This document shows positions 27,704-37,138 of a DNA stretch of 64,000 nucleotides, piece after piece. Origin of the DNA: Dehalococcoidia bacterium (lineage in GTDB: Bacteria; Chloroflexota; Dehalococcoidia; Lucifugimonadales; SHYT01); the NCBI GenBank assembly GCA_009692665.1, contig SHYT01000003.1:97879-161878 (forward strand). The letters are read 5' to 3'. How positions within the stretch are numbered: the first letter of the stretch is position 1; every line of letters starts with the position of its first letter. The notes beneath the pieces were generated by a model. That model ran no database searches, was not told the DNA's origin, and worked only from the letters and a program-made list of their open reading frames with translations. Position numbers and translations under genes: made by a program.

Positions 27704-28948
27704 CTAGTCGTCGAACCTTTTGAGCACCAGGCAGGCGTTTTGCCCGCCAAAGCCGAAGCTGTTGGACAATACCGTGCGCACATTCTTCTTGCGCGCCACG
27801 TTCGGAATGTAGTCCAGGTCACACTGCGGGTCCTTTTGCTCCTGGTTGATGGTTGGGTGCATGATGCCATCACGGATGGTCATCACGCAGGCCACCGCCT
27901 CCATCGCGCCGGAGGCGCCTAGGCAGTGGCCGATCATGGACTTGGACGAGCTAATGGGGATCTTGTACGCCTGTTCGCCAAACAGCCGCTTGATGGCCAG
28001 CGTTTCCACCTGGTCATTGATGGGTGTGGACGTGCCGTGCGCGTTGATGTAATCAAGCTCCGTGAAGCTAAGGTGCGCTTTCTCCAGCGCCATTTTCATG
28101 GCGCGGCGGGCGCCGTCGCCGGTCTCATCCGGCTGCACCGGGTGGAACGCGTCTGCGGACACGCCGGAGCCGACGATTTCACACAGCGGTATCGCGCCGC
28201 GGTCCATGGCGTGCTCCAGCGATTCCAGGATGAGGCACGCCGCGCCCTCGCCGGGAACAAAGCCGTCGCGTCCTGCGTCAAAAGGGCGGCTGGCCTTTGT
28301 CGGCTCTTCGTTGCGTGTGGAAAGCGCGCGCATGACACAGAAGCCGGAGAGGCCCAGCACGCTGATGCCTGCTTCCGTGCCGCCGCTCACGATCACGTCC
28401 GCGTCGCCGCGCTTGATAACCTCCATTGCGTCGCCAATGGCCTGCGTACTCGCAGCGCATGCCGTGATGGCCGTAGCGTTATAGCCCTTCAATCCAAGCA
28501 GGCGGCTGACGTTGGCCGCAGCCATGTTGGGCAGAATCATGGGAATGAAGAACGGCGAGACGCGCATGGGCCCCTTGGCAACCATAACGCGCGCGTTCTC
28601 TTCGGTCGTGGGGAAGCCGCCATTGCCGTTTCCCAGCACCACGCCAAGCCGCTCCGGATCCTCCTTGGCAATGTTCAGCTTGGCATCCTCCACCGCCTTC
28701 ACCGCAGCCGCGACTGCAAGCTGGCTGAAGCGGGCCATGCGGCGTGCTTCCTTGGAGTCCATGTACTTGCCAGGATCGAAGTTCTTGACCTCCCCCGCAA
28801 TTTTTGTGGGTAATTCTGAAGGGTCGCAGAGCGTCATTGGCCCAATGCCGGACTTTCCTGCTAAGAGCCCTTGCCAGTACTCCTGCACGGTCTGGCCCAG
28901 CGGGCTCATGATGCCCATGCCTGTAATGACAACGCGATGTGGTTCCAT
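27704..28948 (-). CDS. fabF: 3-oxoacyl-ACP synthase II
   Basis: Condensing enzyme elongating acyl-ACP with malonyl-ACP. Cys-His-His triad is visible: TACAAST (Cys near residue 163), NAHGTST and SMIGHCLGASG. N-terminus RVVITGMGIMSPLG and C-terminus SNSFGFGGQNACLVL are typical; 414 residues is normal. Two bases separate it from folC upstream in the same direction. FabG, FabL and PlsX are encoded near 47 kb. Confidence 0.95.
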   Translation of the reverse strand: MEPHRVVITGMGIMSPLGQTVQEYWQGLLAGKSGIGPMTLCDPSELPTKIAGEVKNFDPGKYMDSKEARRMARFSQLAVAAAVKAVEDAKLNIAKEDPERLGVVLGNGNGGFPTTEENARVMVAKGPMRVSPFFIPMILPNMAAANVSRLLGLKGYNATAITACAASTQAIGDAMEVIKRGDADVIVSGGTEAGISVLGLSGFCVMRALSTRNEEPTKASRPFDAGRDGFVPGEGAACLILESLEHAMDRGAIPLCEIVGSGVSADAFHPVQPDETGDGARRAMKMALEKAHLSFTELDYINAHGTSTPINDQVETLAIKRLFGEQAYKIPISSSKSMIGHCLGASGAMEAVACVMTIRDGIMHPTINQEQKDPQCDLDYIPNVARKKNVRTVLSNSFGFGGQNACLVLKRFDD

Positions 28949-28950
28949 GG

Positions 28951-30330
28951 TTATACCGTCCTTTGTGCCGTGGGCTGCTCAATCTCCGGATACAGCTCCG
29001 GGGGGATGCCTTTGATAAACTCGCGCATCTCAGCCGCCACAAACAGCGAGCCGATGCCGAGCACGAGGTCAAAGCGTCCAGCGTGCGCCAGCGCTTGATT
29101 GGTAGCCTCTTCAATCGTTGGAGCCTCAATGGCCTTGGCGCCGCGCGCGCGGAACATCTCGGCCACCTGCGCTGCGGGCACCGAGCGGGGGTGCCGCGAC
29201 TGCGTTGCAATCACAAGCGCCGGGTTCAGCTTTGCGGCCTGCTCCACAATGCCGTCCCCATCGTGGCCCTTAGTCAGGCCGGCAATCAGAAAAAGCTTGT
29301 TGTGCGGAACGTAGTCTTGCAGCGTTTCGCCAATCACCCGCATGGAGTACGGGTTATGCGCACCGTCCGCAACCACTAGCGGCACGCGCTGGAGCACTTC
29401 CAGGCGGGCAGGCCACTGCACCTGCGCCAGGCCCTGTATCATCCCCGCGATGGTCAGGCCCCCCCCGCGCGTCTGCATCTCTTCCACCACACCAACGGCG
29501 CAGGTTACGTTCTCGATTTGGTGGCGTCCCAACAGCGGCAGCCGGATGCGGTACTCCTGGTCTAGCCCCGCCACAAAAATGGTCTGCCCGTCCAGGTCGC
29601 ACTCCACCATGGTGGCGCGATAGCGGTTGGCCACATTCACCAATTTCACGCCTCTTCGAGCTGCCGCCCGCTCAATAATGCGGAGCGCGCCCGGCTGTTG
29701 GGGCGCCGTCACTACCACGGCGCCAGGCTTGATTATGCCGGACTTATCGCGCGCTATCGCCTCAACGGTGTCTCCCAGGACCTGTGTGTGGTCCAGGCTG
29801 ATAGACGTGATGACGCACGCCTTCGGGTCCTTGATGACGTTGGTGGCGTCCAGCTTGCCGCCAAGGCCAACCTCCAGCACCTGAAGCTCGCAGTGCTCTT
29901 GGTGGAAGCACAGGAACGCCATCGCCGTCAGCATCTCAAACGTAGTGACTGGCCCGTCGGGGTCTGAGGCGTTCATCGCTTCCAGATGCGGCCAGATCTG
30001 CTCCACCAGTGCGGCAAACATATCCTCGCTGATCGGCTCGTTGTTCAACTGGATGCGCTCGCAGAATGTATGCAGGTGAGGAGACGTGTAAAGGCCCGTC
30101 TTCAGGCTGGATGCCTGGCCAATAGAGCTCAGCATCGCGGACACGCTGCCCTTGCCCTTGGTGCCCGTAATGTGGATGGCCGGCACTTGCAAGTGCGGAT
30201 TGCCCAGGCGCTCCAGCAGCCGGTCCATCCGGGATAGGTCATAACGCCGCTGGGGGTTCACCTGCCCGGCGGTGCCGCGCTCAAAGTCAGTCAGGCTCAG
30301 CAGCCGTTGAAGGGCGCTGCGGTAGGACAC
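28951..30330 (-). CDS. folC: Folylpolyglutamate synthase / dihydrofolate synthase
   Basis: Mur-ligase-family enzyme adding glutamate to folates. Landmarks: P-loop HITGTKGKGSVSAML near residue 55, YTSPHLHTFCERI, LEVGLGGKLDATN, ISLDHTQVLGDTVEAIARDKSGI, and the C-terminal VADGAHNPYSMR. 459 residues is normal. It is followed by fabF with almost no gap, so the two are probably cotranscribed. Confidence 0.95.
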   Translation of the reverse strand: MSYRSALQRLLSLTDFERGTAGQVNPQRRYDLSRMDRLLERLGNPHLQVPAIHITGTKGKGSVSAMLSSIGQASSLKTGLYTSPHLHTFCERIQLNNEPISEDMFAALVEQIWPHLEAMNASDPDGPVTTFEMLTAMAFLCFHQEHCELQVLEVGLGGKLDATNVIKDPKACVITSISLDHTQVLGDTVEAIARDKSGIIKPGAVVVTAPQQPGALRIIERAAARRGVKLVNVANRYRATMVECDLDGQTIFVAGLDQEYRIRLPLLGRHQIENVTCAVGVVEEMQTRGGGLTIAGMIQGLAQVQWPARLEVLQRVPLVVADGAHNPYSMRVIGETLQDYVPHNKLFLIAGLTKGHDGDGIVEQAAKLNPALVIATQSRHPRSVPAAQVAEMFRARGAKAIEAPTIEEATNQALAHAGRFDLVLGIGSLFVAAEMREFIKGIPPELYPEIEQPTAQRTV

Positions 30331-30396
30331 GAAAGAGGCCTCCTAGGCCGGAAGACTGGGAAATTATCTGTGCCCCCCATTGTAACGTTTTCATGC

Positions 30397-31368
30397 CTAC
30401 GATGCTGTCGGGCCTTGCTCCATCAGCTGCTGTGGCAGCCCAAGCCCTATGAGCACACGCACCCCGTCCAACCAGCGCACCTGCTGCAGATAGCCAAGAT
30501 TGCCGCGTACTGGCCGCGGCGCAAACCCGAAGGCCTTCACAATGGCATCGGTCTCGGTAACGTTGTCTCTGTTCAGCAGTTGAAGTTGCTCAGAGGTGAC
30601 GGGTGGCGTAGGCAGCAAGCGTCCCATGAGCCATGCCATGCCCCGCATGAGCGGCATGGGCACGTGAAGCTTGAGCCGCTTGCGCACGCCCATCGCTTCA
30701 GCCACACGGTCCAGTATCTCGTTATACGAAAGTGTCTCCGGCCCGCCGATGTTCAGCGCCCGGCCCGCGTACCCAGGGTCGCTGAGTGAAAGCGCTATGC
30801 ACCGCGCCACATCCTGCACAGCCACTGGCTGGAACCGCGTCCGTCCGCCGCCTGCGACAGGCACCACCGAGCCCAGGCGTTGCAGGGCCGCCAGCAGGTT
30901 AAAGAACTCGTCGCCGAGGCCGAACAGAAGGGAGGGCCTCAGGATCGTGTACGGCACGTCGCTTTTGAGGACCTCTTGCTCGCCAAGCCACTTGGAGCGG
31001 AAGTAGTGCAGTCCCGGCTCGTCCGCCGCGCCAAGCACGCTGATGTGAACAATGCGCCGCACACCTGCCTCTTGCGCGGCCTGAGCAACCGTGCGCGTGC
31101 CCGCCACGTTCACCAAATCAAATGTGCCGGCATGTTTGGACTCGCGGATGACGGCAACCAGGTGGACTACTGCGTCGATGCCTTGCATGGCGCTGCGCAC
31201 AGATGCTGCGTCGCGCACGTCACCGGTAACCAGCGCAGGGCGTGGGCCGAGGACCTGGCGGGCGCGTTCTGGGTTGCGCACCAGGCAGCACACCGGCATG
31301 CCCTGCGCAGCCAGTTCAGCCACGGTGTAGCGGCCAAGAAGTCCGGTGGCTCCGGTGACCAGGATCAT
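30397..31368 (-). CDS. NAD(P)-binding NDUFA9-like reductase
   Basis: Atypical short-chain reductase (complex I NDUFA9-like group), 323 residues. N-terminus MILVTGATGLLGRYTV has the Gly-rich dinucleotide motif; VTGDVRD, HLVAVIRE, HISVLGA, YFRSKWLGEQEV and LRPSLLFG follow. ATG 31368 is chosen because AGGA lies five bases upstream; the longer frame to 31515 has unrelated sequence. It is not adjacent to nuo here, so a role in complex I cannot be claimed. Confidence 0.8.
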   Translation of the reverse strand: MILVTGATGLLGRYTVAELAAQGMPVCCLVRNPERARQVLGPRPALVTGDVRDAASVRSAMQGIDAVVHLVAVIRESKHAGTFDLVNVAGTRTVAQAAQEAGVRRIVHISVLGAADEPGLHYFRSKWLGEQEVLKSDVPYTILRPSLLFGLGDEFFNLLAALQRLGSVVPVAGGGRTRFQPVAVQDVARCIALSLSDPGYAGRALNIGGPETLSYNEILDRVAEAMGVRKRLKLHVPMPLMRGMAWLMGRLLPTPPVTSEQLQLLNRDNVTETDAIVKAFGFAPRPVRGNLGYLQQVRWLDGVRVLIGLGLPQQLMEQGPTAS

Positions 31369-31565
31369 ACACATCCTATGCGGCCGGCATTCGGAGTTTA
31401 TGTGTTCTTGTTTGTACTGCCAGGCTTGAAGACCAAAGTGCTGAAATGAAGAACGCAAGCACCGCGAACGCCATAGCCATGCACCCCACTGGCCTCCACT
31501 GACGATGAGGCACACGCGATGCGGTCTAGCCCAGACTTCTGCGCCTGTTCCCCATACCGTTCTTC

Positions 31566-32900
31566 CTAGCGCGTCAACCTAACAAGGACGCGCCGGAGCG
31601 CTGCGGTCAGGGTGTCAACTTCCTTTTCAGTGATTGCCGTGGACAAGCTCCCCAGCATCGTGGGGTACAGGAAAACGCCCTCGTTGAGCAGGCCTAGGAA
31701 CACTTCATGGCGGAACTGGGTGCCCACTGTCAGCACGTCCCGGTAGCTGCGCACGGGCTGTCGCGTGAAGTGAATCCCGAACAGCGGGCCGAGTCCAGTG
31801 ACCTGCGCTGGTGTCTCCAACTCATTGCACAACTGCTGCACCTGCTGCCGCAGACGGTCGCCAAGCGCGTTTAGCCGCTCATGAGCCGCCGGCGTGAGCA
31901 TCTGGAAGGTCGCTATGCCCGCGGCCATAGCGAGCGGATGGCCATTGAATGTGCCCGCGTGGTTGAGCGGTGCGGGGCCTTGCTGGTGTTCGTACACAGC
32001 CATGACGTCCTTGCGCCCGCCAAACGCGCCGGCGGCCAGGCCGCCGCCAATGATTTTCCCGAACGCGGTCATGTCCGGCTTGATGTTGTACCACTCCTGC
32101 GCGCCGCCGGTAGCGACTTGGAACGTGATGACTTCATCAAAGACGAGCAGAATACCATACTTGCTGGTGACTGACCGCAGCATAGCCAGGTATTCAGGGT
32201 CTGCCGGAATCATGCCGCCGGAGCCGAGCATAGGCTCAAGAAAGACAGCTGCCAACTCTTTATGATGCTCCGTCAGCAGTTGGCGGGCGGCTTCCGTGTT
32301 GTTGTACGGCAAGACCACTACGTTTTCAATGACCGACTGTGGAAGACCCACGTCTGCGGGTACCTGATTAGGGCGCTCAGCGCGTCCCAGCACGGCTAGA
32401 CTGGAGGGCTGCACACTGACGGCCAATGCTTCATGTGTGCCGTGATAGCCGCCCTCGCATTTGGCTATCTTCGTCCGGCCGGTAAAGGCACGGGCTGCGC
32501 GTACGCAGTTCATCGTCGCTTCCGTGCCGGAACTCGTGAAGCGAATGCGCTCCACTGATGGGACACGTTCGCAGAGAAGCTTAGCCAGCTTCAGCTGCGG
32601 CTCTGACGGGCCAAAGAAGGATGTTCCCTGGCTGAGCTGCTCTTGTATCACCTTAAGCACCGTGGGGTGGTTGTGGCCATGGACAAGTGTGGTGAAGTTG
32701 TTGACGAAATCTATGCGGTCGTTGCCGTCCACGTCCCAAACATGGCAGCCCTGGCCTCTTGCGATGGTGACTGGGTACGGTGACCAGAATGCGGATGTTC
32801 TGGTCTCTCCTCCCGCAAGGTACTGGTCTGCTTGTTGGTGAAGGGCTCGGGACTTGGGCGTGGCGGCCTCATAATGCCTCTGCTCTTGAAAGGTCCGCAT
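31566..32900 (-). CDS. Glutamate-1-semialdehyde aminomutase-like class III aminotransferase
   Basis: Class III PLP enzyme, 444 residues. Motifs: FVNNFTTLVHGHNHP, RFTSSGTEATMNCVRAARAFTGR, EGGYHGTHE, LVFDEVITF and the Schiff-base lysine in AFGKIIGGGLAAGAFGGR. This is HemL-like, but no other tetrapyrrole gene is nearby and GLAAGAFGG differs slightly from the usual HemL GLPVGAYGG, so another amino-group acceptor is possible. Stands in the long minus-strand block downstream of jag. Confidence 0.8.
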   Translation of the reverse strand: MRTFQEQRHYEAATPKSRALHQQADQYLAGGETRTSAFWSPYPVTIARGQGCHVWDVDGNDRIDFVNNFTTLVHGHNHPTVLKVIQEQLSQGTSFFGPSEPQLKLAKLLCERVPSVERIRFTSSGTEATMNCVRAARAFTGRTKIAKCEGGYHGTHEALAVSVQPSSLAVLGRAERPNQVPADVGLPQSVIENVVVLPYNNTEAARQLLTEHHKELAAVFLEPMLGSGGMIPADPEYLAMLRSVTSKYGILLVFDEVITFQVATGGAQEWYNIKPDMTAFGKIIGGGLAAGAFGGRKDVMAVYEHQQGPAPLNHAGTFNGHPLAMAAGIATFQMLTPAAHERLNALGDRLRQQVQQLCNELETPAQVTGLGPLFGIHFTRQPVRSYRDVLTVGTQFRHEVFLGLLNEGVFLYPTMLGSLSTAITEKEVDTLTAALRRVLVRLTR

Positions 32901-33018
32901 GCCTGGCTCGCTTTCTCTAGGGATGCCTGCCCAGTGAACCGGGTCAGGCTCTCTAGTCCTTGGGGTAACGTGCTACACCAATGTAGTTTCAGTATACCCC
33001 GAGCGGTCCGATGGGCTA

Positions 33019-33969
33019 TTACGGCTCTCCGCGGTCTGGGCGGAGAGGTCGCTCCGGACGGTTCTGCATACCTAAAGTGGGTCTCCGCTGCATGGGCCCT
33101 CTTACGCCTGGGCCTGAACGGAAGGGACTCTGTCCGCCTACTGGACGTGGGCGGTTCTCTTGTACCTCCCTGGCGGGACCGGCTGGTCCCCCGTTGTCCC
33201 TGCGCAGCGCTGCACCTTGGCGCGGCCGGATACCTACCTTGCGTTCTTCGCCTTCCCCGACGCTTTCTGTGGAGATGCGGGAGTCGTTTGCCAGCGCCAT
33301 GTGGATGAGGCGCCGCTCGTAAGGAGGCATGGGCTCCAGAATGAAGGGCTTGCCGGAGGACACTACCTTATCGGCAATGCGCATGGCCAAGCGGCGCAGA
33401 ACGTCGGCGCGGCGTTCGCGGTAGCGCTCCACATCCACGATGATGGGCCCGCCGCCGGGGTGCTTTTGCGCAACAACGAGGTTCACCACAAGCTGGAGAG
33501 CCCAAAGCGTTTCACCGCTGCGGCCAATCAACAGTCCCGCATCTGCGCCAGAGATTTCGATAACTGGCGTCGTTGGAGACTCGTTTGGTGATCTGCCCAT
33601 CTCCGTGTTTGCGGAGACGCGCATACGGGTCAGTAACTCCGCTACAACGGTGCGCGCTTCAGTGACCGCTTCCGGGCTAGTGACGGGCGCAGGTGCTTCC
33701 ATGTGTGCACCGGCCACGGGTATACCAGGAGCATTGGGAGGCGCAATGGGCCGACTGCGAGGCTGTACCTGAAGGGGCTCATCGCGACTAAGGGCGGAGG
33801 AGCGAATCAGGCGGACACGGGCGAGCTCAGCGCCAAAGCCTAGAAAGCCCGGCTTTCCCCTGCTGAGGATTTCAACCTCAACCTCATTCCTCTTTGCCCC
33901 GAGTTGTCTGAGAGCCAGATCGATTGCCTCTTCGATTGTTTTGCCGCTCGTCTCGATTGGCTGTTCCAT
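33019..33969 (-). CDS. jag: Jag/KhpB RNA-binding protein with long disordered tail
   Basis: Jag-N domain (GKTIEEAIDLALRQLGAKRNEVEVE, GKPGFLGFG), KH domain (DAGLLIGRSGETLWALQ) and R3H domain (MPPYERRLIHMALANDSRISTESVGEGEERKV). The family normally ends just after R3H; here about 65 more residues rich in Pro, Arg, Gly follow. The start lies inside yidC, overlapping by 86 bases, with AGGAG ten bases upstream. Conserved with yidC, rnpA and rpmH. Other family members bind RNA and affect cell division and elongation. Confidence 0.92.
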   Translation of the reverse strand: MEQPIETSGKTIEEAIDLALRQLGAKRNEVEVEILSRGKPGFLGFGAELARVRLIRSSALSRDEPLQVQPRSRPIAPPNAPGIPVAGAHMEAPAPVTSPEAVTEARTVVAELLTRMRVSANTEMGRSPNESPTTPVIEISGADAGLLIGRSGETLWALQLVVNLVVAQKHPGGGPIIVDVERYRERRADVLRRLAMRIADKVVSSGKPFILEPMPPYERRLIHMALANDSRISTESVGEGEERKVGIRPRQGAALRRDNGGPAGPAREVQENRPRPVGGQSPFRSGPGVRGPMQRRPTLGMQNRPERPLRPDRGEP

Positions 33970-34780
33970 TGTTTGGCAACTCCTCAGCCTGCTCCGTTAC
34001 TGCGGGAGCCGGCACTGGCGCGGGGGTGCGCTTCCAGAACGATCCGAGGCCACCCCAGCCCGCTACAAAATACTGCACCACCATCCCGATCAGGTTAGAA
34101 ACGATCCAGTAAAGGGAAAGCCCGTTGGGGAAACTGAATGTGAAGAAGCCGAACATCAATGGCATCATCATAACCATCATTTGATTTTGTTGGTTCTGCT
34201 TTGGGTCTGCTGAGGGGTAGGTACTCATCTTCTGTAGTGCCCACATAGACCCGCCCACCAAAACGGGCATGACGATAGTAGTAACAATATTCAGAGACGC
34301 GGGCGCACTCAGGTCCATGCCCAAGAATTGGCTGTTGAAGGGAATGGCTCTATGGATGGCGTTTGCCCAGGGATAGACTATGCCCGACAACTCCACCATC
34401 GACTCCGGCTGGGGGTTGAGCGCTTTGGAGATCGCATAGTACATGGCGAACCAGATTGGCATCTGAATGATCATTGGGCCTAAGCACCCAATGGGACTAA
34501 TTTTCTCTTCTTTGTATAGGCGCATCTGCTCTTGGCCAAACCGCTGGCGGTCGTTAGCGTACTTCTTTTGCAGGGCTTGGAGCTTTGGCTGCAACTGTGC
34601 CATTGCCTTTGCAGACTTTGCCTGCCGCACAGCCAGCGGGTAAGTGACGAGCCGGACGATACCAGTAAAGGCGATGATGCTCAGGCCGAAGTTGTGGAAG
34701 AGCAGCACTGCTAAAAACAGCAGCGAATTTGTCAGTGGCTTAACAAGAATCTCGTTCCAGAGGGCGCCTAAGAATTCCAC
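33884..34780 (-). CDS. yidC: Membrane protein insertase YidC
   Basis: Sec-associated and independent insertase, 298 residues, short Gram-positive type without the large periplasmic domain and without a lipobox cysteine. Core motifs: GIVRLVTYPLAVRQAKSAKAM, KISPIGCLGPMIIQMPIWFAMYYAI and MPLMFGFFTFSFPNGLSLYWIVSNL. The C-terminal tail is polar and Arg/Asn-rich (GNRSGSQTTRGKEE), as in ribosome-binding YidC versions. Its 3' end overlaps jag. Confidence 0.95.
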   Translation of the reverse strand: MEFLGALWNEILVKPLTNSLLFLAVLLFHNFGLSIIAFTGIVRLVTYPLAVRQAKSAKAMAQLQPKLQALQKKYANDRQRFGQEQMRLYKEEKISPIGCLGPMIIQMPIWFAMYYAISKALNPQPESMVELSGIVYPWANAIHRAIPFNSQFLGMDLSAPASLNIVTTIVMPVLVGGSMWALQKMSTYPSADPKQNQQNQMMVMMMPLMFGFFTFSFPNGLSLYWIVSNLIGMVVQYFVAGWGGLGSFWKRTPAPVPAPAVTEQAEELPNNGTANRDERQNNRRGNRSGSQTTRGKEE

Positions 34781-34824
34781 AGAGTTTTATCCTTTGGCGG
34801 TCGACCGCGCTATGAACTTAATTG

Positions 34825-35982
34825 CTAGGACTCGGGCAGCATTGCTGGGCCCCACAGCGCTGTGCCGCGCAGGGCGTTTAGGGCCCGTACCTGGCCCTTG
34901 ACGTTTGTCACGTAGACAATTCCATCCCCGGAGACCACAGGCCGCGTTCGTACGCCAGCCTCAAGCGGATAGGGCCAGTCCTCATGGCCATTTGCCGCTG
35001 AAAATACTCGGAAGTAGTTATCATCCGTAGGTACAATCAGGGACTTCTGAAGGACCGTGATTGGAGCTACGATCTTCTTCCCAGCTTGAACATCCCAGCG
35101 GGTTTTGCCGGTCTGCGGGTCAAGCGCCATCACCCTTCCACCAAGCGTGCCTGCATAAATGCTCTGGCCGTCCGTGGCCGGCCCAATCCAAAACCAGCTG
35201 TCGGCCTTGTGCTCCCAGCGTTTGCTACCGGTCTTAGCGTCCAAGGCGTAGAGCGTGCTGTCAAATCCGCCAATGTAGACGGTGCCGTTTGCTACGAGTG
35301 GTTGCCCAACGATGGAGCCATTGGTTGCGAATTTCCAAATCTCCTTGCCGTTCTGCAAGGACACTGCATAGACCATGTGATCGAGCGAGCCGAAGTATAC
35401 GACGTTATCGGCGACGGACGGAGATGACCATATCTTATCGGCGGCGGCAAACGACCATTTGAGACGGCTACTGCCTGTCTCCTCACGGGTGTCTAGCGCG
35501 TAGAGGTGCGCATCACTGGAGGGTACAAGGAGTGTGCCGTCTGCTGTCAGCACGATATCACCGACGACACCGGACGGGCTGGTTGGGATGCATGGCCCTA
35601 TTTGTTGCGTGCGCAGACAATAGGTCCAAACCTCTTGTCCGTTGCTCCGGTTGAGCGCAAAGATGGTGCCCGCGTGGTCAGCCACATACACGCGGTCTTT
35701 GGATACCACGGGAGCGGCGTAGATAGCCGCCGGGCGCCGAGTATTCTTGTCTTTAAAGTTGACCGGGAATGTCCAGATGATCTTCCCATCCTGTTTCTCC
35801 ATGGCAGCAACCCGCCCATTGCCGGTACCAATGTAGAGGGTGCTGTCAGCCGCGCTGAGCGCAGACCAGCCAGCAGCCTGGAAGGCCCCGGTGCAACCGG
35901 TGAGCAGCAGACTAAGGATTGAGACTAAAGCCAGCAGCACAATCGGCCGCTTGCCGGATGCAAATGGGGAGAGACGCGTCAT
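34825..35982 (-). CDS. BamB/PQQ-like beta-propeller lipoprotein
   Basis: 385 residues. N-terminal signal with lipobox LLLTGC (Cys about 30), then repeated propeller blades: [105 protein letters not shown]. Each blade has the W at its end as in PQQ-type repeats. It is anchored outside the membrane. It overlaps yidD by four bases and lies directly upstream of yidC in the same transcript, an unusual insertion in a normally invariant gene cluster. Confidence 0.85.
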   Translation of the reverse strand: MTRLSPFASGKRPIVLLALVSILSLLLTGCTGAFQAAGWSALSAADSTLYIGTGNGRVAAMEKQDGKIIWTFPVNFKDKNTRRPAAIYAAPVVSKDRVYVADHAGTIFALNRSNGQEVWTYCLRTQQIGPCIPTSPSGVVGDIVLTADGTLLVPSSDAHLYALDTREETGSSRLKWSFAAADKIWSSPSVADNVVYFGSLDHMVYAVSLQNGKEIWKFATNGSIVGQPLVANGTVYIGGFDSTLYALDAKTGSKRWEHKADSWFWIGPATDGQSIYAGTLGGRVMALDPQTGKTRWDVQAGKKIVAPITVLQKSLIVPTDDNYFRVFSAANGHEDWPYPLEAGVRTRPVVSGDGIVYVTNVKGQVRALNALRGTALWGPAMLPES

Positions 35983-36218
35983 GATTGGGCCTTTCTTGTC
36001 TGACTGTGCGAAGGCACCGGGTCATAGCCGCTCCCGCCGAACGGGTGGCATCGCCCCAGCCGCTTCATGGTGAGCCAGGTGCCGTGCAGTGCGCCATGCT
36101 TCTGAATGGCCTCGTAGCCAAAATGGGAGCAAGAAGGCATATAGCGGCAGCGAGAAGGCAGGTATGCGGAGATTGCTTTCTGGTAGAGACGGATAAGAAA
36201 GAGCAAAATGAATTTCAT
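35979..36218 (-). CDS. yidD: Membrane protein insertion efficiency factor YidD
   Basis: 79 residues. Family signature is clear: [35 protein letters not shown] and [15 protein letters not shown]. It ends four bases into the lipoprotein gene and starts four bases before the rnpA stop, so translation is likely coupled on both sides. Thought to aid YidC-dependent insertion. Confidence 0.95.
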   Translation of the reverse strand: MKFILLFLIRLYQKAISAYLPSRCRYMPSCSHFGYEAIQKHGALHGTWLTMKRLGRCHPFGGSGYDPVPSHSQTRKAQS

Positions 36219-36592
36219 GGGCTTGCCTTATCAGGAGCCGTACCGCCAGCTTTCAACTCTGCAGTTATCAGAAGGCCAGCCCTTCGCGTAAGGCCCTCAA
36301 AGGAGGCCTTGAGCGCATCGAAGCTAGCCGTCGCGGATGCTTTCCGCGCGGAAATGACCATATCCCATCCGCTTTTCACCGGCATGTGGCGGGCTACTTC
36401 TCGTAGACGGCGCCGCACCAGATTACGTACAACAGCCGTGCCTACCTGTTTGCCGATAGCGTACCCGAACCGGCTGGTCTCAAGCTGGTTCGGCGCTGCA
36501 CGGAGCAGCAACAAATAGTTGGACTGCACCCGCCCCTGCCGCATCACTCGTGCAAATTCTTCCTGGCGCGTCAACCTATGGGGGTCTAACAT
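36215..36592 (-). CDS. rnpA: Ribonuclease P protein component
   Basis: Protein subunit of RNase P, 125 residues from ATG 36592 (GTG 36610 is an alternative). Motifs: [43 protein letters not shown] with the family RNxxRRRxRE core. Located directly after rpmH and before yidD, as in most bacteria. Confidence 0.93.
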   Translation of the reverse strand: MLDPHRLTRQEEFARVMRQGRVQSNYLLLLRAAPNQLETSRFGYAIGKQVGTAVVRNLVRRRLREVARHMPVKSGWDMVISARKASATASFDALKASFEGLTRRAGLLITAELKAGGTAPDKASP

Positions 36593-36631
36593 GAAAGCTA
36601 TGAGCCCCACATGAACGGAACTCGCGTCCAG

Positions 36632-36769
36632 CTAGGCCGAGAGAATGCGGCGCCCTTTCTGTCTGCGGCGCGCCAAGACATCCCGGCCACCCTTCGTTTG
36701 CATACGCATGCGGAAGCCGTGCACCTTGCTGCGATGACGATTGTTTGGTTGGAATGTTCGTTTCGGCAT
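36632..36769 (-). CDS. rpmH: Ribosomal protein L34
   Basis: 45 residues, [20 protein letters not shown], then [20 protein letters not shown] and ILSA. The family sequence is nearly complete and basic. ATG 36769 lies only 11 bases after a TATACT -10 element, so the mRNA has a leader of a few bases at most and no Shine-Dalgarno. First gene of the rpmH-rnpA-yidD cluster. Confidence 0.97.
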   Translation of the reverse strand: MPKRTFQPNNRHRSKVHGFRMRMQTKGGRDVLARRRQKGRRILSA

Positions 36770-36780
36770 AATCAGGGACG

Positions 36781-36809
36781 AGTATACGATGCGGGCCGTA
36801 AGCTGTCAA
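36781..36809 (-). promoter_or_regulatory. rpmH promoter
   Basis: TTGACA (36804-36809), 17-base spacer, TATACT (36781-36786), read on the minus strand. Near-consensus. The predicted start is within about 5 bases of the rpmH ATG. Confidence 0.85.
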
Positions 36810-37081
36810 CGAAGCTACAGCAGGCAGGGCCCTAGCTAATTTTGCATCAAGGTGCGGCTGTGCCCCGGCATGATTTGCTGCGGCTTTTGTCCAACTCCCT
36901 ACTGTACCTTTGTTTGACTTCCACCTCCCTTGCCCCGACTTTTTCTTCGACTCTCCCTAACCTCTCATCAGTCGGGGTTCCTTCCCAAAGCCCTAAGTAG
37001 GCGGAGGGCGCTTTGACAGCAACACACATAGATAGTGATCCGACGGATACCAGTATGTGGGTGTGCGTTGACCCGCCCACG

Positions 37082-37110
37082 TTGACCCACTATGATGCGC
37101 TCCCTACAAT
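37082..37110 (+). promoter_or_regulatory. rex promoter
   Basis: TTGACC (37082-37087), 17-base spacer, TACAAT (37105-37110). The start falls near 37117, which shows that the reading frame upstream of GTG 37139 is not coding. It diverges from the rpmH promoter. Confidence 0.8.
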
Positions 37111-37113
37111 GTG

Positions 37114-37127
37114 GTGTCTAACGACAC
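37114..37127. promoter_or_regulatory. Palindrome GTGTC-TAAC-GACAC at rex start site
   Basis: Perfect 5-bp arms with a 4-base spacer, exactly over the predicted transcription start of rex. Could be an autoregulatory operator. It does not match the usual Rex site TTGTGA-N6-TCACAA closely. Confidence 0.35.
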
Positions 37128-37138
37128 AGGGGTGGAAC

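Noticed and set aside
31376..31515. Extended N-terminus of the NDUFA9-like reductase
   Set aside because: The added residues (Cys/Trp-rich) do not resemble the family; the glycine motif begins right at ATG 31368.
36611..36809. 77-codon minus-strand frame overlapping rpmH
   Set aside because: It is out of frame with the real L34 sequence found at 36632-36769.
37013..37138. TTG start for a longer Rex
   Set aside because: This stretch contains a near-consensus promoter and has no similarity to Rex N-termini; GTG 37139 fits better.
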